Translations under genes and position numbers: made by a program
Origin: a virus
Strand: one strand, 5' to 3'
DNA length: 31,276 bases
IMG/VR virus record: IMGVR_UViG_3300045141_000293
Coordinates: 1-31,276 of that record
Shown: positions 25,882-31,276 of the stretch, piece by piece
Numbering within the stretch: position 1 is the stretch's first letter
How the letters are laid out: every line of letters begins with the position of its first letter
Notes under the pieces: model-generated
What the model was told of the DNA's origin: nothing
The model's database searches: none
What the model saw: only the letters and a program-made list of their open reading frames with translations

Positions 25882-28470
25882 ATGGCCGACATTGCTTATT
25901 CCAGCGGCTCCGGTGGCCGCACCGTCGCCGACGTCGATGACCAGCACGTCTCTTCGGCGCGCGCCTCCGACACCGCGCCCGAGCCGATGGACGATGCGCA
26001 GTTCGCCATCACGGTGAAACAGGCGCTCGACGATGCCGTCGACTACATCGACGGCTACGTCGCGCGCCAGCGCGCCAACGCCACCAGCTACTATCGGGGC
26101 GACCTGTTCGGCAACGAAGAGCCTGGCCGCAGCCAGATCGTCATGACCGAAGTGCGCGACACCGTGCTCGCCATGCTGCCCAGCCTGCTGCGCATCTTCA
26201 CCACCTCCGAGCAGGCTGTCACGTTCGAGCCCCGGACGAAGGAGAAGATCGAGCAGGCCGAGCAGGCGACGGATTATGTAAATTACATCCTATACACCGA
26301 CAACAGCGGTTTTTCGATTTTGTACGACGCCATGAAGGACGCCCTGGTGCGCAAGTCGGGCGTGCTCAAGTGGCGCTGGGACGAAGACGTCGAGATCGCC
26401 GAGTACGAATTTGAAAACCTGACCGATGGTCAACTCCAGCAGGTCATCACGACAGAAGACGTCGAGGTGCTGGAGCAAAAGTCGAAACCAGATCCCAACG
26501 CGGCACCACCATCGATGTCGGCGGGCCTCCCTGCACCTCCCCCGTTGCCCGGCCCGCCGCCGGGCCCAGGTGGGCCTCCCCAGGGTCCACCTGGTGCGCC
26601 TCCTCCTCAAGGCATTCCGATGCCTCCTGGCATGATGCCTCCCGGGCCTGCGGCGTCGGCTATGCCGCCACCCATGGGGGGTCCGGCACCAGGTGGGCCC
26701 GCTGGCCCACCGCCTGGCATGATGATGCCACCACCGGGACCACCACCACCGCCGCCCATGCTGCACGACATCCGGGTGCGGCGGCGCTACAGGAAAGAGC
26801 GCGTCACCGTCGAGTGCGTGCCGACCGAGGAATTGCTGGTCAGTCGCGACGGACGCGACCTCGATCATTGCCTGCTGGTCGCCCATCGCAGCCTCAAGAC
26901 CTACAGCGACCTGGTGAAGATGGGCTACACCGCCGACCAGCTCGACAACATGTCGGGCCTGGGTGACGTTTTCATGTGGAACGTCGAGGCGGTGACGCGC
27001 AACCCGGCGATCAACGCCTTCAACCAGATGCCATCGTCCAACGACGGCAGCGCCACCAAGGTCGTCTACAACGAGTGCTACGTCCTGATCGACAAGGACG
27101 GCGACGGCATCGCCGAGCGCCGCAAGGTCTGCATGGTCGGCAACACCGTGCTGCACGACGAAGTCGTGAACGAGGTGCCGTTCGCCATCCTGTGCCCCGA
27201 CCCCGAGCCGCACATGATCATCGGCAACTCGGTTGCCGACCAGACCATGGACCTGCAGCTGCTCAAGTCCAACGTCGTGCGCAACACGCTCGACAGCCTG
27301 GCGCAGTCGATCCATCCGCGCACGGGCGTCGTCGAGGGCCAGGTCAACATGGACGACGTCATGAACGTCGAGACCGGCGCCATCATCCGCATGCGCGCGC
27401 CCGGCATGGTGCAGGAGTACAGCACCACCTTCGTCGGCCAGCAGGCGATGCCGATCATCGCCTGGCTCGACGAGGTCAAGGCCAAGCGTACCGGCGTCGT
27501 GCCGGCCTCGGCCGGCCTCGATCCCGACGTGCTGCAGAGCACGACCAAAGCCGGTGTCGACGCCACCGTGCAGGGCGCCCAGGAGCGCACCGAGATGACG
27601 GCGCGGCTGTTCGCCGAGAACGGCATCAAGCGGCTCATGAAGGGCATCCTGCGCCTGGTCTGCCGGCATCAGGACAAGCCGCGCATGATCCGCCTCAGAG
27701 GCAAATGGTTTGAATGCGATCCGCGCAGCTGGGACGCCGACATGGACGTGATCGTCCACGTTGCGCTCGGCCGGGGCACCGATGCCGACCGGCTGCAGGC
27801 GTTGGCGCTGATCGCCACCAAGCAGGAAGCCATGTTGGCGATGGGCGGCATGACCAACCCGATCGCGCCGGCCGACGCCTACCACAACACACTGAGCCGC
27901 ATGACCGAGATCATGGGCTACAAGAATGCCGATGAATTTTTCCCGCCGATCAACATGCAGGCGATCCAGCAGCAGCTCGCCCAGCAACCCCAGAAGCCCG
28001 ATCCCAACATGCTGGTGGCGCAGGCCCAGATGGCGAAGGTCCAGGGCGAGCTGCAGACCAAGCAGGCCCAACTCCAGCTCGACCAGCAGCGCGCCCAGAT
28101 GGACGCCCAGCAGCAGCAGATCGATGCCCAGCAGAAGTCAGCGCAACAGCAGATCGACGCCCAGCTCAAGCGCGAGCAGATGCAGATGGATGACCAGCTG
28201 AAGCGCGACCAGATGAAGCTCGACGCGGTGATCCGCCTGCAGGGCCTCGAGTTGCAGTACGGCACGGCGACGTCGTCGAGCAACGTCGAGGCCGAGCTTG
28301 ACCAGGCGAACCTGCTGGCCGACGTCGCCAAGCATCGCGAGCGGCTGGTCATGGAGACGCATGCCGATCTTGCCAAGCACGCCATGACGATGGACCAGAA
28401 AAACCACGCGGCTGAGCTGATGGCCGCAGCCAAGAGGGAGCAGCCCAGTGGCGGCGCCGCAGCTCAGTGA
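25882..28470 (+). CDS. Portal protein (P22-like) with a proline-rich insertion
   Basis: ATG 25882 with AGGAGG eight bases upstream gives 862 residues. The portal forms the dodecameric DNA gate of the capsid. The N-terminal part fits P22-type portals (SYYRGDLFGNEEPGRSQIVM, then VRDTVLAMLPSLLRIFT). At about 203-292 an 85-90 residue stretch is almost entirely Pro, Gly, Met and Ala; the portal fold resumes at HDIRVRRRYRKERVTVECVP. The core continues to about 670 (SVADQTMDLQLLKSNVVRNT typical of the family). The C-terminus is a long Gln/Lys/Asp-rich coiled coil (about 690-800), which fits a P22-like barrel. The following gene overlaps its end by 23 bases. Confidence 0.85.
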   Translation: MADIAYSSGSGGRTVADVDDQHVSSARASDTAPEPMDDAQFAITVKQALDDAVDYIDGYVARQRANATSYYRGDLFGNEEPGRSQIVMTEVRDTVLAMLPSLLRIFTTSEQAVTFEPRTKEKIEQAEQATDYVNYILYTDNSGFSILYDAMKDALVRKSGVLKWRWDEDVEIAEYEFENLTDGQLQQVITTEDVEVLEQKSKPDPNAAPPSMSAGLPAPPPLPGPPPGPGGPPQGPPGAPPPQGIPMPPGMMPPGPAASAMPPPMGGPAPGGPAGPPPGMMMPPPGPPPPPPMLHDIRVRRRYRKERVTVECVPTEELLVSRDGRDLDHCLLVAHRSLKTYSDLVKMGYTADQLDNMSGLGDVFMWNVEAVTRNPAINAFNQMPSSNDGSATKVVYNECYVLIDKDGDGIAERRKVCMVGNTVLHDEVVNEVPFAILCPDPEPHMIIGNSVADQTMDLQLLKSNVVRNTLDSLAQSIHPRTGVVEGQVNMDDVMNVETGAIIRMRAPGMVQEYSTTFVGQQAMPIIAWLDEVKAKRTGVVPASAGLDPDVLQSTTKAGVDATVQGAQERTEMTARLFAENGIKRLMKGILRLVCRHQDKPRMIRLRGKWFECDPRSWDADMDVIVHVALGRGTDADRLQALALIATKQEAMLAMGGMTNPIAPADAYHNTLSRMTEIMGYKNADEFFPPINMQAIQQQLAQQPQKPDPNMLVAQAQMAKVQGELQTKQAQLQLDQQRAQMDAQQQQIDAQQKSAQQQIDAQLKREQMQMDDQLKRDQMKLDAVIRLQGLELQYGTATSSSNVEAELDQANLLADVAKHRERLVMETHADLAKHAMTMDQKNHAAELMAAAKREQPSGGAAAQ

Positions 28471-28708
28471 CGAGCAGCTCGAAATCGTCCGCAAGTTCGT
28501 CGAGAGCGACGCCGCCGAGGTGTTGTTCAACCAGATCGAGGCCAACACCATCGCCGACTGGGTCATGTGCGAGGAGCCTGTGGGCCGTGAGACCTGCTGG
28601 CGCGAGCTGCAGGCTATCCTGCGGCTGAAGAATACCCTGCGCGACAGCGCAGCCATGAAACGGCTGAACGAGCGCAACCAGGAGCGTGTACGGGCCTATA
28701 CGACATAG
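28448..28708 (+). CDS. Small helical protein, 86 aa, after the portal gene
   Basis: GTG 28448 with GGGAG upstream, starting inside the portal gene. The protein (MAAPQLSDEQLEIVRKFVES) is helical and ends LKNTLRDSAAMKRLNERNQE. Small genes of this kind are common between portal and scaffold genes in podovirus-like operons; the role is unknown. Confidence 0.7.
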   Translation: MAAPQLSDEQLEIVRKFVESDAAEVLFNQIEANTIADWVMCEEPVGRETCWRELQAILRLKNTLRDSAAMKRLNERNQERVRAYTT

Positions 28709-28728
28709 TACGACTGGAGTATAAAGCG

Positions 28729-29718
28729 ATGCCGACCACCACCGCTGATCAGCCCCAGGGGCCCAGCCTGGAGGAAGCGGCCCAGCGCATGGAAAGTCTC
28801 CTGGACCTCGACGACGGCAACCAGGACACCACCAGCCAGGCCGACAAGGAAGCCCCCGCCGAAACCGACGAGGGCGTTGCAGCCGACGCCGAGACGGAAG
28901 AGACACCCGCGCAAGCGGAGACCGCCGAAGCCGAGGCAGCGGAGACCGACGACGACACCGAGGCGACCGGCGCCGAGCAGCCGCAGATGGTCACCGTCAA
29001 GATCGACGGCAGGACCGAGACGGTACCGCTCGACGAGGCGCTGCAGGGGTATCAGAGGCACCGCGACTACAGCCGCAAGACTGCGGACCTTGCCAACGAA
29101 CGCCGCCAGGTGGACGAGCAGGCCAAGGCAGTCAAGGAAGAGCGCCAGACATACGCCACCATGCTCGTGGCACTTCGCAACCAGCTCCAGACGGGGCAGG
29201 AAGCGGAACCCGACTGGAACCAGGTGTACGAGGCCGATCCCATCGGATATGCGCGCAAGCGTGACGAGTGGCGCGACAAGCAGGACAAGCTGGCTGCGGC
29301 CAACTACGAACTGCAACGCCTACAGTCCGTGCAGCAGCAGGAGCAAGCCGAGAACCTCAAGCAGGTCGTGGCGCAGGGCCGACAGAAGATGGTCGAACTG
29401 CACCCCGCCTGGAAGGACCAGAAGGTCTGGGACGCCGATCGACAAGCCATTGTCGCCTACGCGCAGACCCGAGGTTATTCACCCGAGGAGATCGCGCAAG
29501 CCTACGATCCGCGTGCCATCGTGAGCCTTCACAAGGCACGCCTGTACGACGAGTTGATGGCCAAGCGGCCCCAGCCCGTCGTATCGCGAGGACCGAAGGT
29601 CGCCTCTGCCGGCGCAGCACCCCAGGGAACCGCCTCGAGGCTCAATGCGGCCCAGCAACGTCTCGCCAAGAGCGGCAGCGTCTCCGACGCGGCCAAGGTT
29701 TTCGAGCAGCTGCTCTGA
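28729..29718 (+). CDS. Capsid scaffold protein
   Basis: ATG 28729 with GGAG nine bases upstream, 329 residues. An acidic, Ala/Glu/Asp-rich N-terminal third (TDEGVAADAETEETPAQAET) is followed by a conserved small domain with the pattern VTVKIDGRTETVPLDEALQG, then YQRHRDYSRKTADLANERRQ, as in phage scaffold proteins, then a long helix and a basic end. Directly before the capsid gene. It would guide prohead assembly and then leave. Confidence 0.75.
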   Translation: MPTTTADQPQGPSLEEAAQRMESLLDLDDGNQDTTSQADKEAPAETDEGVAADAETEETPAQAETAEAEAAETDDDTEATGAEQPQMVTVKIDGRTETVPLDEALQGYQRHRDYSRKTADLANERRQVDEQAKAVKEERQTYATMLVALRNQLQTGQEAEPDWNQVYEADPIGYARKRDEWRDKQDKLAAANYELQRLQSVQQQEQAENLKQVVAQGRQKMVELHPAWKDQKVWDADRQAIVAYAQTRGYSPEEIAQAYDPRAIVSLHKARLYDELMAKRPQPVVSRGPKVASAGAAPQGTASRLNAAQQRLAKSGSVSDAAKVFEQLL

Positions 29719-29768
29719 GCGCAGGCCTTCAGAGGCCAAGGGGCGGCTGCCAAGCGTGAGGCAGAGCC

Positions 29769-30740
29769 ATGGCGTTGATTACCAACACCCTGACCCGATA
29801 CGACGCGACGCGCGCGGTTCGGGAAGATCTTTCAAACATGATCTACAACATCGCGCCCGTCGATTGCCCGGTGATGAGCAACGCCGGTCGCGATACGGCG
29901 AAGCAGACGTTCTTTGAATGGCAGACCGACGTGCTGGCTGCGCCGGTCAACAACCCGGTCCTTGAAGGCGATGACATCACCGGCACGACCGACCTGCGCG
30001 CGCCGACAGCGCGTGTGAACAACTACACTCAAATCAACCGTTCTATAATCACAGTCAGCGGAACACTCGAGGCTGTAGATAAAGCAGGCATGAGGTCATA
30101 CCTGGCCTACGAACTCGCGAAAGCAGCGAGCGAGCAAAAGCGCAACATGGAGACCGCCGTCACCGGCACGCAGGTCGGTGTCGCCGGTTCCGACAGCGTG
30201 GCGCGCAAGACGGCCGGCATGGGCGCGTGGATCATCTCCTCGTACATGCCCGGCGCGACCGGCGTCGCGCCGATCATGACCAGCCCCAACAACGGCACGC
30301 CAACCACCGCTGCGGTGCCCGGCACCCCTGCGGCCTTCACCGAGGCGATGTTCAAGACGGCGCAGCAGAACATCTGGACGCAGGGCGGCGATCCCAAGGT
30401 CGCCTTCATGAATGCCAAGCAGAAGGGTGCGTTCTCGACCTTCGCCGGCATCGCCACGCGCTATCGCGATGTGCCGGCTGGCAAGATGGCCACCATCGTC
30501 GGCGCGAGTGACGAATATGTCGGCGACTTTGGCACGACGTCGGTCGTCCCCGACCGCTTCATGCCGGTGAACCTCGTCTATATGGGCGACACCGAATACC
30601 TGTCGCTCGCCTATCTCCGAAACTTCCGCACCGAGGTGATGGCCAAGACCGCCGACGGCGAGAAGCGCATGATCCTGTGCGAGTGGGGCGTCCGCATGAG
30701 GAGCGAACGCTCGTGGGCCACCATCGCCGATCTCAACTGA
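29769..30740 (+). CDS. Major capsid protein, SU10/DUF5309-like
   Basis: ATG 29769 (MALITNTLTRYDATRAVRED) with GTGAGGCAGAGCC upstream, 323 residues. The HK97-fold family signs are IAPVDCPVMSNAGRDTAK near the N-terminus, NNYTQINRSIITVSGTLEAV and ELAKAASEQKRNMETAVTG in the middle, and TEYLSLAYLRNFRTEVMAKT towards the end; this matches DUF5309-type capsids. It follows the scaffold gene. Two hairpins and a strong terminator follow, so this is the end of a high-expression unit. Confidence 0.85.
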   Translation: MALITNTLTRYDATRAVREDLSNMIYNIAPVDCPVMSNAGRDTAKQTFFEWQTDVLAAPVNNPVLEGDDITGTTDLRAPTARVNNYTQINRSIITVSGTLEAVDKAGMRSYLAYELAKAASEQKRNMETAVTGTQVGVAGSDSVARKTAGMGAWIISSYMPGATGVAPIMTSPNNGTPTTAAVPGTPAAFTEAMFKTAQQNIWTQGGDPKVAFMNAKQKGAFSTFAGIATRYRDVPAGKMATIVGASDEYVGDFGTTSVVPDRFMPVNLVYMGDTEYLSLAYLRNFRTEVMAKTADGEKRMILCEWGVRMRSERSWATIADLN

Positions 30741-30783
30741 TCTCTTCCTGGTCTCTCTGCGCGTACGTGCAGAGGGGGCACCT

Positions 30784-30823
30784 GGAGGGCGGGAAGCGTA
30801 GCGTACGCCCGCCCTCCATTTTT
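30784..30823 (+). terminator. Intrinsic terminator after the capsid gene
   Basis: Arms GGAGGGCGGG (30784-30793) and CCCGCCCTCC (30808-30817), a 14-base loop, then ATTTTT. A second hairpin (CTCTGC...GCAGAG, about 30756-30775) precedes it. Confidence 0.8.
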
Positions 30824-30836
30824 CCAGGAGGGTCAG

Positions 30837-31142
30837 ATGACGAAGCGTCTCTTCGCCGTCGACCCGCTCTCGGGCACGGCGTCCTACGTCGACTATGACG
30901 AAGCCACCGACACGTTCACCCTGGTCGACGAGGTCGACCCGGCCGACCTGATCGAGTGGAACAAGCGACTGTTCAACGACGCGCCCGACCGCTGGGGCGA
31001 TGGCGCCAGCGCCGCCCGGTTGCCGGCGCTGCTGCGTCACCAGCTCGTGCAGGCGGGCATCTGGGACGATCCCAAGGCCAGGGCGAAATGGTTAAATGAC
31101 AGTGATAATAGAGCTTGGCGTATCAGACCGGGAAAGGTGTGA
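30837..31142 (+). CDS. Hypothetical virion-operon protein, 101 aa
   Basis: ATG 30837 (MTKRLFAVDPLSGTASYVDY) with AGGAGG seven bases upstream. A beta-rich N-terminal part and helical middle (PALLRHQLVQAGIWDDPKAR) precede a tail (KWLNDSDNRAWRIRPGKV) in which codons become AT-rich (TTA, AGT, AAT, AGA). This change begins about 50 bases before the stop and continues into the HNH gene, so the end of this gene may have been replaced during HNH acquisition. No family recognised. Confidence 0.7.
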   Translation: MTKRLFAVDPLSGTASYVDYDEATDTFTLVDEVDPADLIEWNKRLFNDAPDRWGDGASAARLPALLRHQLVQAGIWDDPKARAKWLNDSDNRAWRIRPGKV

Positions 31143-31145
31143 GGT

Positions 31146-31276
31146 ATGCAGGCTCGCTTTGAGAAATTCGTATCACCGGAACCGAATAGCGGATGCCATC
31201 TCTGGATGGGGACCGTTGATGACTGCGGATACGGACTGTTTGGTGTCGGCGGTTCAGGCAATAGTCGCCGCGCTCA
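31146..31276 (+). CDS. HNH endonuclease, N-terminal fragment
   Basis: ATG 31146 three bases after the previous stop, with GAGG close by; runs off the window. The start (MQARFEKFVSPEPNSGCHLW, then MGTVDDCGYGLFGVGG) is the typical N-terminal pattern (GCxLWxGxxxxxGYGxF) of short phage HNH homing-type endonucleases. Base composition is clearly AT-richer than the neighbours, a sign of recent arrival. Confidence 0.75.
   Translation, partial: MQARFEKFVSPEPNSGCHLWMGTVDDCGYGLFGVGGSGNSRRA

Noticed and set aside
26290-28071. 593-aa leftward open frame opposite the portal gene
   Set aside because: Antisense shadow: His/Val/Leu-rich GC-skew composition, no SD, and the plus strand carries a clear portal protein.

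Overview
The window is a near-complete stretch of a temperate, probably short-tailed (podovirus-like) phage of a GC-rich alphaproteobacterium, perhaps a Rhizobiales host. The host guess rests on base composition, codon use and the style of the proteins, not on a database match. No bacterial housekeeping gene, tRNA or rRNA is visible. Late virion genes occur at both ends, with integrase, excisionase, repressor and replication genes between them. A single integrated prophage usually has int next to host DNA, so this order fits a circular or circularly cut phage genome, or a tandem prophage, better than one simple integrated copy.

Layout. 1-2991: two late genes (candidate ejection or internal virion proteins), with two small leftward genes tucked into their junctions (898-1176 and 2985-3095). 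3416-4632: a promoter and tyrosine integrase. 4592-8734: a leftward early operon with excisionase, a helix-turn-helix protein, an unknown conserved protein, NinB/Orf-like recombination protein, an SSB-like protein, a PD-(D/E)XK nuclease and a small protein. 8889-9596: a CI-type repressor, diverging from a Cro-like gene at 9802. 9802-13286: a rightward replication operon with Cro-like protein, a small membrane protein, a DnaA domain IV protein, a VRR nuclease, a zinc-ribbon protein, a primase-helicase and small proteins. 13283-17054: short leftward and rightward clusters of small accessory genes, including LuxR-type HTH, DUF2493/SLOG and a tiny secreted Cys peptide. 17055-17878: a regulatory island. 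17879-31142: terminase, tailspike and tail fibre, portal, scaffold and major capsid protein. The window ends inside an HNH endonuclease gene.

Three dispersed non-coding systems stand out. (1) Five arrays of a five-base unit with sense-strand consensus NGGYN, always with the G-rich strand as the sense strand of the neighbouring operon, filling the gene gaps of the leftward recombination operon and recurring at 13.0 and 17.8 kb. (2) A family of 18-20 base hairpins (8-bp stem, 4-base loop) whose copies differ by compensatory changes and often stand just before start codons of small genes. (3) About ten copies of a 15-bp operator, CTACGC-N3-GCGTAG, set in the spacer or -10 element of candidate promoters for int, repressor, cro and accessory genes, which defines a probable repressor regulon. 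The repressor carries an S24-like domain that seems to lack the catalytic serine and lysine.
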